Assembly (NCBI RefSeq): GCF_937616625.2
Contig: NC_065572.1
Coordinates: forward strand, 35,925,653 to 35,989,652
Length of the DNA: 64,000 nucleotides
Source: Mercurialis annua
Lineage: Eukaryota > Streptophyta > Magnoliopsida > Malpighiales > Euphorbiaceae
Reading direction: 5' to 3'
Shown here: piece by piece, positions 36,983-49,233 of the stretch
Layout of the letters: the number at the start of each line of letters is the position of its first letter
Numbering within the stretch: the stretch's first letter is position 1
Position numbers and translations under genes: made by a program
Notes under the pieces: generated by a model
What the model was told of the DNA's origin: nothing
Databases searched by the model: none
The model's input: the letters and a program-made list of their open reading frames with translations, nothing else

Positions 36983-37386
36983 CGAAAAGGGGTCAAAACG
37001 ACGATCCGAATAGTCGAATGAAAGATAATCCTCTTAGGTACAACATATCCAAAGGGCAGCCCGATCTGACGGTTAAATTGGGAGATATGGTTGTTTTACT
37101 AACGCATGGCAGATTTGAAAAACATGCAAACTTTGTTTCGATAACAATCCGGAAATAAATCAATTTAACATCAAATACTTAAAGGTTCAAGGGGTACACA
37201 TAAGTCATTCAACATGACACAACCAAGGTACCACATATGCTAATTCGCACATAAATCAATCCGAAAACAAGTCGGAAGAACAACGAAAACATGTCGAAGT
37301 GAAAACACAACCAAAGTCCATCACAAACCAAACTTTAAACGGATAACCAACCACCAAAACAAATTATAAAAATACGGGTTATTACA

Positions 37387-37630
37387 TTCGCAATTTAAGA
37401 GAAACGTTTACAAACGCTACGAAACAAATCCAAACGTTTCAAAATTTTAGCGATTTAAACCAAACGTTTACAAAAATTACGAAACAAATCCAAACGTGTC
37501 ATCGTTTTAGCGATTTAAGCCGAATGTTTACAAACGTTATAAAACAAATCCAAATGTTTCCCCTTTTTAGTGATTGAAGCCAAATGTTTACAAACGGTAC
37601 GCAACAAATCCAAGCGTTTCAAATGTATTA
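37387..37630 (+). repeat. 60-bp satellite array, block 7 (forward orientation)
   Basis: Continuation of block 6 after the solo LTR; four forward monomers and an irregular end (AAATGTATTAAATTCAAG) that recurs near 44105. Confidence 0.93.
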
Positions 37631-37820
37631 AATTCAAGCGTTTGGCTTCAATCGCTAAAAAGGTGAAACGATTTGTTTTGTTTCGTAACCTTTGTAAACG
37701 TTTGGCTTAAATCGTTAAAAATGTGAAACATTTGGATTTGTTTCATAACATTTGTAAAAGTTTGGCTTAAATCGCTAAAAAGGTAAAATGTTTTAAACGT
37801 TTGGCTTAAATCTCTATAAA
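37631..37820 (-). repeat. 60-bp satellite, block 8 (short inverted segment)
   Basis: About three inverted monomers between two switch points, the second at TATAAATGTAAGCC. The same short inverted segment, with the same irregular borders, is at 44117-44302. Confidence 0.92.
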
Positions 37821-40622
37821 TGTAAGCCAAACCTTTACAAACATTACGAAATAAAACCAAACGTTTCACCTTTTTAGCAATTTAAGCCAAACGTTTACAA
37901 AGTTACGAAATAAAACTAAACGTTTCACCTTTTTAGCAATTTCAGCCAAATATTTATAAACGTTGCGAAACAAATCCACATGTTTTACCTTTTTAGCTAT
38001 TTAAGCCAAATGTTTACAAACATTACGAAACAAATCCAAACGTTTCACCTTTTTAGCTATTTAAGCCAAATATTTACAAATATTACCAAATAAAACCAAA
38101 CGTTTAAAACGTTACAAAACAAATCCAAACGTTTCACCTTTTCAGCAATTTTAGCCAAACGTTTATAAACGTTATGAAATAAATTCAAACGTTTCACCTT
38201 TTTAGCAATTTAAGCAAAACACAAACGTTACGAAACAAATCCAAGTGTTTTATCTTTTTAGAAATTTAAGCCAAACGTTTACAAATATTACGAAACAAAA
38301 CCTAATGTTTAAAACGTTACAAAAACAAATCCAAACGTTTCACTTTTTTTAGCGAATTATGCCAAACGTTTACAAGCGTTACGAAACAAATCCAAGTGTT
38401 TCGCCATTTTAGCAATTTAAGCCAAACGTTTGCAAATGTTACGAAACAAATCCAAACGTTTCACCTTTTTATCAATTGAAGCCAAACGTTTACAAACGCT
38501 ATGAAACAAAACCAAATGTTTCACCTTTTTAGCAATTTAAGCCAAACGTTTGCCAAAGTTACGAAACAAATCAAAACATTTCACATTTTTAGCGATTGAA
38601 GTGAAACTTTTACAAAAGTTACGAAATAAAACCAAATGCTTAAAACGTTTCGAAACAAATCTAAACGTTTAACTTTTTTAGCAATTTAAGCCAAACGTTT
38701 ACAAACGTTACAAAACAAATCCAAATGTTTCACTTTTTTAGCAATTTAAGTCAAACGTTTACAAACGTTACGAAACAAATCCAAACGTTTCACCTTTTTA
38801 TCGATTGAAGTGAATCTTTTACAAAAGTTACGAAATAAAACCAAATGCTTAAAACGTTATGAAACAAATCTAAACGTTTAACTTTTTTAGCAATTTAAGC
38901 CAAACGTTTACAAACGTTAAGAAACAAATCCAAGCGTTTCACCTTTTTAGCAATTTATGCCAAACGTTTACAAGCATTACGAAATAAATCCAAACGTTTC
39001 AACTTTTTATTGATTGAAGCCAAACGTTTACGAACATTACGAAATAAAAAAAAAACGTTTATAAATGTTATGAAACAAATCCAAGCGTTTCACCTTTTTA
39101 GCGATTTAAGCCAAACGTTTACAAACGTCACGAAATAAAAACAAACGTTTCCCCTTTTTAGCGATTTAAGCCAAACGTTTATAAACGTTACAAAAAAAAT
39201 CCAGACGTTTACCCATTTTAGCGATTTAAGCCAAACGTTTAAAACGTTACGAAACAAATCCAAGTGTTTCACCTTTTTAGCAATTTGAGCCAAACATTTA
39301 CAAACGTTACGAAACAAAACCAAATGTTTCCCCTTTTTAGCGATTTAAGCCAAACGTTTATAAAGTTACGAAACAAATCCAAAGGTTTTCCCATTTGAGC
39401 GATTTAAGCCTAACGTTTACATACACTACGAAACAAATCCAAGCATTTCACCTTTTTAGCGATTTAAGCCAAACGTTTACAAACGTCACGAAACAAATCC
39501 AAATGTTTCCCCTTTTTATCAATTTATGCCAAACGTTTACAAACGTTACAAAACAAATCCAAACGTTTCCCCGTTTTAGCGTTGTAAGCCAAACGCTTAC
39601 AAACGTTACGAAACAAATCCAAACGTTTAACCATTTTAGCGATTCAAGCCAAACGTGTACAAACATTAAGAAACAATTCTAAGTGCTTCACCTTTTTGGC
39701 AATTTAAGCCAAACGTTTACAAACGTTATGAAACAAAACCAAACGTTCAAAAGTTTTTGCGATTTAAGCCAAATGTTTATAAATGTTACGAAACAAAACC
39801 AAACATTCACCTTTTTAGCAATTTAAGCCAAACATTTGTAAACGTTACAAAACTAATCCAAATGTTTCACCTTTTTAGCGATTTAAGCCAAACGTTTACA
39901 AACGTTACAGAACAAATCCAAACGTTTCACCTTTTTAGCAATTTAAGCCAAATGTTTGCAAGCGTTACGAAACAAAACCAAACGTTTCCCCTTTTTTGTG
40001 ATTTAAGCCAAACGTTTTCAAATGTTACGGAATAAATCCAAATGTTTCACCTTTTTAGTGATTTAAGCCAAAGGTTTACAAACGTTACGAACCATATTCA
40101 CACGTTTAAGCCAAACGATTACAAAGGTTATGAAACAAATGCAAACGTTTCAACTCTTTAGCGATATAAACTAGACATTTACAAACGTTACGAAACAAAA
40201 CCAAACGTTTCCCCTTTTTGCTAAGCCAAACCTTTACAAATGTTACGAAACAATACCAAATGTTTCACCTTTTTAGCGATTAAAGCCAAACATTTACAAA
40301 CGTTACAAAACAAATCTAAACATTTCACCTTTTTCACGATTTAAGTCAAACGTTTACAAACTTTACGAAAAAAAACCAAACGTTTCACCTTTTTAGCGAT
40401 TTAAGCCAAATGTTTATAAACGTTACGAAACAAAACCAAACGTTTAAAACATTACAAAACAAGAATCCAAATGTTCCACATTTTTAGCGATTTAAGCCAA
40501 ATGTTTACAAACGATACGAAAAAAATCCAAACATTTCACCTTTTTATTGATTTAAGCCAAACGTTTACAAAGGTTACGAAACAAATCCAAACGCTTCCCA
40601 ATTTTAGCGATTTAAGCCAAAC
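37821..40622 (+). repeat. 60-bp satellite array, block 9 (forward orientation)
   Basis: 2.8 kb of forward monomers. The final part (from about 40015) repeats the end of block 4 (from about 31490), including the atypical TTTAAGCCAAACGATTACAA member and the CACGATTTAAGTC member, and ends at the same palindrome CCAAACGTTTGG (40617-40628). Confidence 0.94.
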
Positions 40623-40720
40623 GTTTGGCCTTGTTTCATATCCAATCCAAATGTTCACCTTTTTAAAATCTAATTCCATATATGATTGAATTAAGATGCT
40701 GACAATGAAATAAAGATTTG
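40623..40720. other. Inversion hinge with non-satellite spacer, copy 2
   Basis: Second copy of the arrangement at 31936-32046: palindrome, a short inverted piece, a short forward piece (CCAATCCAAATG), then the non-satellite spacer (about 40664-40719) with a few substitutions relative to copy 1. It defines a higher-order period of 8,681 bp here, or about 5.6 kb without the solo LTR. Confidence 0.8.
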
Positions 40721-41556
40721 GCTTAAATTGCTAAAAAGGTGAATCGTTTGGATTTGTTTCGTAACGCTTGTAAACGTTTGGCCTAAATCGCTAAAAAAGG
40801 TGAAACGTTCAGATCTGTTTCGTAACGTTTGTAAACGTTTGGCTTAAATCACTGGAACATTTGGATTTGCTCCGTAAAATTTGTAAACGTTTTGCTTTAA
40901 TCGCCAAAAAGGTGAAACGCTTGGATTTGTTTCGTAACGTTTGTAAACGTTTGGCTTAAATAGCTAAAGGGTGAAACTCTTGGATTTGTTTCGTAACATT
41001 TGTAAACGTTTGGCTTAAATATCTAAAAAGGTAAAACACTTAGATTTGTTTCGTAACGTTTGTAAACGTTTGGCTTAAATCGCTAAAAAGATGAAACAGT
41101 TGGATTTGTTTTGTAACGTTTTAAACATTTGGATCTGTTTCGAAACGTTTGGATTTGTTTCGTAACATTTGTAAACGTTTGGCTTCAATCACTAAAAAGG
41201 GGAAACGTTTGGATTTGTTTCATAACGTTTGTAAACGTTTGGCTTAAATCGTTAAAAAGAGGAAACATTTAAATTTGTTTCGTATCGTTTGTAAACGTTT
41301 TGTATAAATCGCTAAAAAGGGGGAACGTTTGGATTTGTTTCGTAACGTTTGTAAACGTTTGGCTCAAATTGCTAAAAAGGTGAATCATTTGGATTTGTTT
41401 CGTAATTTTTGTAAACGTTTGTCTTAAATCCCTAAGAAGGTGAAACGTTTGGTTTCGTTTAATAACCTTTGTAAACGTTTGGCTTAAATCGCTAAAAAGG
41501 TGAAACGTTTGGATTTGTTTCGTAACGTTGTAAACGTTTGGTTTTGTTTCGTAGCG
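40721..41556 (-). repeat. 60-bp satellite array, block 10 (inverted)
   Basis: Counterpart of block 5 (32047-32925), with the same order of atypical monomers (for example the GGATCTGTTTCGAAACG member near 41133). Orientation returns to forward within GTAGCGTTTACAAACG. Confidence 0.93.
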
Positions 41557-44116
41557 TTTACAAACGATACGAAACAAATCCAAACGTTTCACCTTTTTAG
41601 CTATTTAAGCCAAACGTTTACAAATGTTATGAAACAAATCCAAACGTTATGAAACAAAACTAAACGTTTAAAACATTACAAAACAATTCAAACGTTTCAC
41701 CTTTTTTGCGATTTAAGCCAAACGTTTACAAAGGTTATGAAACAAAACCAAACATTTAAAATTTTTCGAAACAAATCCAAACTTTTTACCATTTTAGTGA
41801 TTTAAGAAAAATGTTTACAAACGTAATAAAACTAAATTGAACGTTTCACCTTTTTAGAGATTTAAGCCAAACATTTACAAACGTTATGAAACAAATCCAA
41901 ACGTTTCCCCATTTTAGTGATTTAAGCCAAACGTTTAAAACGTTACGAAACGAATCCAAACGTTTCCCCATTTTAGCGATTTAAGTCAATTACTTAAAAA
42001 CGTTACGAAACAAATCCGAACGTAACCTTTTTAGCAATTTAAGCCAAACGTTTACAAACGTTACGAAAAAATCCAAACGTTTCACTTTTTTAGCAATTTA
42101 AGCCAAACATTTATAAACGTTACGAAACAAAATTAAACGTTTATTAACGTTATGAAACAAAACCGAACGTTACAAAGCAAATCCAAACGCTTCACATTTT
42201 TAGCGATTTAAGCCAACTGTTTATAAATGTTACGAAACAAAACCAAATGTTTCACCTTTTTAGAGATTTAAGCCAAACGTTTACAAACGTTACGAAACAA
42301 ATCCAAACGTTTCACCTTTTTAGCGATTTAAGCCAAACGTTTACAAACATTACGAAATAAATCCAAGCGTTTCAACTTTTTAGCGATTTAAGCCAAACGT
42401 TTACAAACGGTACGAAACAAATCAAAATGTTTCCCCTTTTTAGCAATTTATGCCAAACATTTACAAACATTACGAAACAAATCCAAACGTTTCACCTTTT
42501 TAGCAATTTAAGCCAAAAGTTTACAAACGTTGCGAAACAAATCCAAACGTTTCACCTTCTTAGCGATTTAAGCCAAACGTTACAAACATTACTAAACAAT
42601 TCCAAACGTTTCGAAACAAAACCAAACGTGTCACCTTTTTAGCGATTTAACCCAAAGTTTACAAACGTTACAAAACAAATCCAAACGTTTCACCTTTTTT
42701 GCGATTTATGCCAAACGTTTACAAAGGTTATAAAACAAAATCAAACATTTAAATTTTACTAAACAAATCCAAACTTTTTACCATTTTAGTGATTTAAGTA
42801 AAATGTTTACAAACGTAACAAAACTCAATTCAACGTTTCACCTTTTTAGCGATTTAAGCCAAACATTTACAAACGTTATGAAACAAATCCAAATGTTTCC
42901 CCATTTTAGTGATTTAAGCCAACCGTTTAAAACGTTACGAAACGAATCCAAACGTTTCCCTATTTTAGCGATTTAAGTCAATTATTTACAAACGTTATGA
43001 AACAAATCCAAACGTAACCTTTTTAGCAATTTAAGCCAAACGTTTACAAACGTTACGAAAAAATCCAACGCTTCACTTTTTTAACAATTTAAGCCAAACA
43101 TATATAAACGTTACGAAACAAAACCGAACATTTCACCTTTTTAGCAATTTAAGACAAACGTTTACAAACGTTACGAAACAAAGCCACGCGTTTACAAACG
43201 TTCCGAAACATTTTCAAGCGTTTCATCTTTTTAGCGATTAAGTTAAACGTTTATTAACGTTATGAAACAAAACCGAACGTTACAAAACAAATCCAAATGC
43301 TTAACATTTTTAGGGATTTAAGCCAACTGTTTATAAATGTTACGAAACAAAACCAAATGTTTCACCTTTTTAGAGATTTAAGCAAAACGTTTAAAAATGT
43401 TACGAAACAAAACCAAACATTCCACCTTATTAGCAAATTAAGCTAAACGTTTACAAACGTTACGAGACAAAACCAAACATTTCTCCTTTTTAGCTATATA
43501 AGCCAAATGTTTACAAACGTTATGAAACAAATTCAAATGTTTCACCTTTTTAGCGATTTAAGCCAAACGTTTACAAACATTGCGAAACAAATCCAAACGT
43601 TTCAACTTTTTAGCGATTTAAGCCAAACGTTTACAAACTGTATGAAAGAAATCCAAACGTTTTGCCTTTTTAGCAATTTATGTCAAACGTTTACAAACAT
43701 TATGAAACAAATTCAAATGTTTCACCTTTTTAGCAATTTAAGCCAAAAATTTACAAATGTTGCGAAACAAATCCAAACTTTTCACCTTGTTAGCTATTTA
43801 AGCCAAACGTTTACAGGCGTTACTAAACAATTCCAAACGTTTCGAAACAAAACCAAACGTTTCACCTTTTTAGCGATTTAAGCCAAAGTTTACAAACGTT
43901 ACAAAACAAATCCAAACATTTCACCTTTTTAGCGATTTAAGCGAAACGTTTACAAAAGTTACGAAATAAATCCAAACGTTTCAAAATTTTAGCAATTTAA
44001 ACCAAACGTTTACAAAGATTATGAAACAAATCCAAACGTGTCACGTTTTTAGCGATTTAAGCCGAACGTTTACAAACGGTACGAAATAAATCCAAGCGTT
44101 TCAAATATTTTAAATT
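41557..44116 (+). repeat. 60-bp satellite array, block 11 (forward orientation)
   Basis: Counterpart of blocks 6 and 7 but about 0.9-1.0 kb longer, because one segment is present twice: the series starting GCGATTTAAGCCAAACGTTT at about 41708 returns at about 42700 with the same atypical neighbours. The site matching the solo-LTR insertion of block 6 is uninterrupted here at about 43930 (TTTTTAGCGATTTAAGCG). Confidence 0.94.
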
Positions 44117-44302
44117 CAAGCGTTTGGCTTCAATCGCTAAAAAGGTGAAACAATTGGTTTTGTTTCGTAACGTTTGTAAACGTTTGGCTTAAATCGTTAA
44201 AAATGTGAAACGTTTGGATTTGTTTCATAACGTTTGTAAAAGTTAGGCTTAAATCTCTAAAAAGGTAAAACGTTTTAAACGTTTGGCTTAAATCGCTAAA
44301 AA
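44117..44302 (-). repeat. 60-bp satellite, block 12 (short inverted segment)
   Basis: Second copy of block 8, bordered by TTTTAAATTCAAGCG on the left and AAAAATGTAAGCC on the right. Confidence 0.92.
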
Positions 44303-46485
44303 TGTAAGCCAAACGTTTACAAACGTTACGAAACAAAACCAAACGTTTCACCTTTTTAGCAATTTAAGCCAAACGTTTACAAAGTTACGAAACAAAACCA
44401 AACGTTTCACCTTTTTAGCAATTTAAGTCAAACATTTATAAACGTTGCGAAACAAATTCACATGTTTCACCTTTTTAGCGATGTAAGCCAAATGTTTACA
44501 AACGTTACGAAATAAATCCAATCATTTCACCTTTTTAGCGATTTAAGTAAAATATTTACAAATGTTACCAAACAAAACCAAACGTTTAAAACGTTACAAA
44601 ACAAATCCAAACATTTCACCTTTTCAGCAATTTTAGCCAAACGTTTAAAAACGTTACGAAACGAATTCAAACGTTTCACATTTTTAGCAATTTAAGCAAA
44701 ACTCAAACGTTACGAAACAAATCCAAGCGTTTTATCTTTTTAGAAATTTAAGCCAAACGTTAACAAATATTATGAAATAAAACCTAATGTTTAAAACATT
44801 ACAACATTGAAGCTAAACGATTACAAACATTATGAAACAAAACCAAACGTTTCACATTTTTAGCAATTTAAGCCAAACGTTTGCAAACGTTACGAAACAA
44901 ATCAAAAACTTTCCCCTTTTTTAGCAGTTTAAGTCAAACGTTTACAAACTTTACACAACAAATCCAAATATTTCACCTTTTGAGCGATTTAAGCCAAACG
45001 TTTACAAATGTTACTAAACAAATCCAAACGTTTCACCTTTTTAGCGATTGAAGTGAAACTTTTACAAAAGTTACGAAATAAAACCAAACGCTTAAAACGT
45101 TATGAAACAAATCTAAACGTTTAACGTTTTTAGCAATATAAGCCAAACGTTTACAAATGTTAAGAAACAAATCCAAGCGTTTCACCTTTTTAGCAATTTA
45201 AGCCAAACGTTTACACACGTTATGAAATAAATCCAAACGTTTCAATTTTTTATCGATTTAAGCCAAACGTTTACAAACATCAAGAAACAAAAACAAACGT
45301 TTCCCTTTTTTAGCAATTTAAGCCAAACATTTACAAACGTTACGAATTAAAACCAATTGTTTCCCCTTTTTAGCGATTTAAGGCAAACGTTTATAAAGTT
45401 ATGAAACAAATCCAAAAGTTTTTCCATTTTAGCGATTTAAGCCCAACGTTTACATACGTTACGAAACAAATCCAAACATTTCACCTTTTTAGCGATTTAA
45501 GCCAAATGTTTACAAACGTCATGAAACAAATCCAAACATTCCATTTTAAGCCAAATGTTTACAAACATTACAAAACAAATTCAAACGTTTTCCTGTTTTA
45601 GCGATGTAAGCCAAACGCTTACAAACGTTACGAAACAAATCCAAACGTTTCCCCATTTTTTGCAATTTAAGCCAAACGTGTACAAACATTAAGAAACAAA
45701 TCCAAGTGTTTCACCTTTTTGGCAATTTAAGCCAAACGTTTACAAACGTTACGAAACAAAACCAAACGTTCCAATTTTTTTGCGATTTAAGCCAAATGTT
45801 TATAAACGTTATGAAACAAAACCAAACATTCATCTTTTTAGCGATTTAAGTCAAATGTTTGTAAATGTTACGAAACTAATCCAAACGTTTCACCTTTTTG
45901 ACGATTTAAGCCAACGTTTACCAATGTTACGGAACAAAACCAAACGTTTCACATTTTTAGCGATTTAGGCCAAAGGTTTACAAACATTACGGAAAAAAAA
46001 CCAAACGTTTCACATTTTTAGCAATTTAAGCCAAACGTTTACAAACATTACGAAACAAATCCAAACGTTTCTTCATTTTAGCGATTTAAGCCAAATGTTT
46101 ACAAGCGTTACGAATCAAATCCAAGCGTTTCCCCATTTTAGCGATTCAAGCCAAACGTTTACAAACATTACGAAACAAATCCAAACGTTTCACCTTTTTA
46201 GCGATTTCAGCCAAACGTTTACAAACCTTAAGAAACAAATCCAAACGTTTCCCCATTTTAGCGATTTAAGCCAAACGTTTACAAAAGTTACAAACAAATC
46301 CAAACGTTAGGGAATAATACCAAACGTTTCACATTTTTTGCGATTTAAGCGGAACGTTTACAAACGATACGAAACAAATCCAAACGTTTCCCCTTTTAGC
46401 GATTTAAGCCAAAAATTTACAAACGTTACGAAATAAATCCAAATGTTTCACATTTTTAGCTATTTAATCCAAACATAACTTTAAG
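44303..46485 (+). repeat. 60-bp satellite array, block 13 (forward orientation)
   Basis: 2.2 kb of forward monomers corresponding to the first part of block 9. The last recognisable monomer stops at ATTTAATCCAAACA near 46485; no satellite is seen to the right of it in this window. Confidence 0.94.
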
Positions 46486-46911
46486 CGTTCGATTTTCAGG
46501 CTTGAATTATAAAATTAATATAAATATTGAACTCTTCGTCAATTAAATTTGAGTTTCAAAGACCGATTTAATTTCTTTACCAATTAGGATTTACTTCACA
46601 TTATTTATAAAATTTTATTTTTTTGTTAATTTGCATATTTATTGTCTTTTATTTTATTTTTCAAAAAAAATTATTTAATAAAATTTGAAATAAAAGGGTG
46701 AGCCAAAATGCATTGGTCATTTAATCAATTTCAGTTTCAAATTACAATTAATAATATACTAATGAATAAAAAAATCTAAAATACAAAGAAATAAACTTTG
46801 GACCCAACAAGTCTTGGCCAATATCCATATTCACATCCTCTTCATGCCCCAACCCAATTTCAAGCCTGCTACAGTTTTACTCCAGCCCTGAAACACCCCT
46901 TTCCTGTATAC

Positions 46912-46916
46912 ACCAG
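46912..46916. other. Target-site duplication ACCAG, left copy
   Basis: ACCAG directly precedes the solo LTR and recurs directly after it (49830-49834), an exact 5-bp duplication. Confidence 0.92.
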
Positions 46917-47094
46917 TGTAATACCCAGTAAATTTTCAGCATTTTTCCGACAAATTTTCCGATCGTTTTGAATTAAAAATCGAGGTTAATGGTCGTGTTC
47001 GTGTTGGTTCGTGAGTGGGTTAATTTGTGGTTTAACCATTAATTTTGTTTAAATAAAAAAAAGGGATTTAATGATTTCCCGTTCGAGAAATTGA

Positions 47095-47200
47095 GATTCT
47101 CGAACGAAAATCATGATTCAAGGCCTGGTCTCGTACGAGACCAGGTGGTTCTCGAACGAGAACCAAGCCCAAATGGGTTGTTCTCGTTCGAGAACATAGC
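47095..47200. repeat. Palindrome cluster in the solo LTR
   Basis: A 22-bp perfect palindrome at 47124-47145 (arms CCTGGTCTCGT and its complement) is followed by GGTTCTCG-AA-CGAGAACC and a TTCTCGTTCGAGAA motif. The TCTCGAACGAGA/TCTCGTTCGAGA words recur about five times between 47080 and 47200. It could form hairpins or bind a dimeric factor; no function is known to me. Confidence 0.75.
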
Positions 47201-48297
47201 AGGCCTTACGAGCCTTGCTTCCGGCCCCTTTTCAACTCATTTTCGACCTAGTTCCTCTCGATATTTAAGATCGATTTCTAAACAGAAAACTTACATCACA
47301 TTTCCCTTTAACCCTAGCCGTTTTCCTCTTGTCCATTCGCTGAGTATCGAAGCTGTAATCGTCCTTCAAAGTCGTTGCCTTGGTAAGCTTCCTTAATTCT
47401 TTTGATTTCAGTTTTAACATTTGAACGGCAGTACGTAATTTAGATCGTTCTTACTCGTTTCTAGATCGAAATTGATTCCGTTCGATCTCAGACGTTGTGG
47501 ACTCAATTCTCTACATTTCCCTATCTCGTTTACGCCAAACGGTACGCTATCGATCTCGTTCCATTCGCCGTGCAGTTTCCGTTTTAGAAATGAGTTAACT
47601 ATTCTTGACATTTTGATATTACTGCCGATTCTTTTCTTGATGTTTGGCTTTGATTCATTCATATTAATGGTTATAAAACACTTGGTATGTTAGATGCTAG
47701 TTGAATAAACTCAGTTTGAAGTCATTTCATCGTTTCCGGAAATATTGTTCTTCGTCTTTTTGAAACGAATCAATACGGTGATGGCTATTGAGATGTTCTT
47801 TATTTGATTTCTGAACGTTTGTGGTTGTTGCGTAAGTGAGGATTTTGAAATTGTCTAAACCGTGACGAGAGTTTTGTTTGGAAGCCTAGGTTGAGTTATT
47901 CTAGAGATTTAAGTTTCTGCAAATGGAGGTTGAGCTAGGTGGGGATTTTGGGTTTTAAAATGATGGTGATGGCTAAATAGCCATAAAGGTTATCAATTTA
48001 TTTTAACTACAACAAATGAATTCCTTGAGTTTTACCATATAATTTGTTTAATAATAACTTTTGAATTTAGATATGGTTATAAGTAATATAATTAAAACGA
48101 TGGGTATTTGTAATTAAGCTAATATAATTACTCAGGTAATTATAATTAACTTCGAATTTCGAATTGGTATAAATTGGTTAATTTACAATTTAGCCCCTAA
48201 ATGTTTTTAAAAAACTTATTTAATTAAGTTTTTGGTTAGTAACTTTATATTTTGTTTTAATTATAAACAAAAGCAATTAAATGGATTTTGGATATTA

Positions 48298-48405
48298 AAT
48301 TGGCTAAAGTACAATTTAGTCCGTAATTGGCTAAAGTATAGTTTAGTCCCTAATTGGCTAAAGTACAGTTTAGTCCCTAATTGGCTAAAGTGCAATTTAG
48401 TCCCT
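48298..48405 (+). repeat. Tandem repeat, 4 copies of 27 bp
   Basis: Four units starting at 48298, 48325, 48352 and 48379, each AATTGGCTAAAGT then ACAATTTAGTCCCT with one to three differences. It is inside the plus-oriented solo LTR. Confidence 0.93.
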
Positions 48406-49117
48406 AAACTTTTATAAACTTAAAATGGTTAGATTTTTGGGATGTAACTCGGGTTAGTTAAAATTGAAGTTATTGAGTTCCGCTTTTAAAATGGATTATT
48501 ATTTTATTGAATTATTTTATTAATATAAACTCGGGTTTATATTGATAAACGTTTTTAGTCGGGTTAGACTTGGGTCACTCGACAAGTGAGGTTAGCTTGA
48601 TAGTTAATGATAACTCGGCTAACCCACTATTTGGAAAACTAATTATTATTTAAAGATTTTTAAATAATACTTATAAATTGGATTTTAAGCGAGAATTCAA
48701 TAGACTTGTATTAATTGGGCTTTATTACCTAATGGGTATTTTTGTGTTAATTTGGTTTGTTTTATTCCGACGTGTTATCTGTGCTAGTCCTATGTGGTGT
48801 CTAGTACTCTCTAGAGTTAGGGTCTGTTTTTAATAATTATTTTATTTGTCTAGACCCGTCTATTGTTCGTGCTCCAGAGGCGAACCAAGATTAGTTGCTT
48901 GTCGTTATTCACGTGGATTAGCAAGCAGTGAGTTTGTACTTATTATTTACCACTTTATTAAGTAAATTGTTATTTTAATATTAAATATATATACTGTACG
49001 TATATTTCGAACTGTTTTTATATTATGGCTCTTAGTTGGAACATGCTACCTAATGGGCATCATTAGGACTGCGTGCGCACCGGTAATGATCTGGGAAAGG
49101 TAATTATGGTAATGTGG

Positions 49118-49233
49118 TAACTCGGTGTGAGCATAGCTCTCGGGACCAAGAAGAGTAACTCGGTGTAGCTCAGCTCTCGGGACTCTGGTATAAGTGTGGT
49201 CAGTGGTAACTCGGTGTAGCTCAGCTCTCGGGA
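49118..49233 (+). repeat. Three direct repeats in the solo LTR
   Basis: TAACTCGGTGTAGCTCAGCT-type units start at 49118, 49156 and 49207, each ending CTCTCGGGA. Shared in inverse orientation with 34909-35033. Confidence 0.88.

Larger units (their letters stand above)
34314..37386 (-). mobile_element. Solo LTR of a long-LTR Ty3/gypsy family, minus orientation
   Basis: This 3,073-bp segment begins TGTCACGACCCATTTTCATG and ends ATACGGGTTATTACA, so on its own strand it starts TGTAATAACC and ends GGGTCGTGACA. The last several hundred bases match the reverse complement of the solo LTR at 46917-49829. The flanks are TTAGC (34309-34313) and TTCGC (37387-37391), a 5-bp target duplication with one substitution. 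Satellite continues on both sides and there is no internal region, hence a solo LTR produced by LTR-LTR recombination. Such long LTRs with these ends resemble the Del/Tekay chromovirus group; that placement is inference. Internal repeats are at 34909-35033 and 36849-36982. Its open frames are short and unconvincing. Confidence 0.88.

Noticed and set aside
34314..37386. Solo LTRs as DNA transposons with terminal inverted repeats
   Set aside because: The ends are TG...CA, not inverted repeats, with 5-bp duplications and no transposase, as expected for LTRs.
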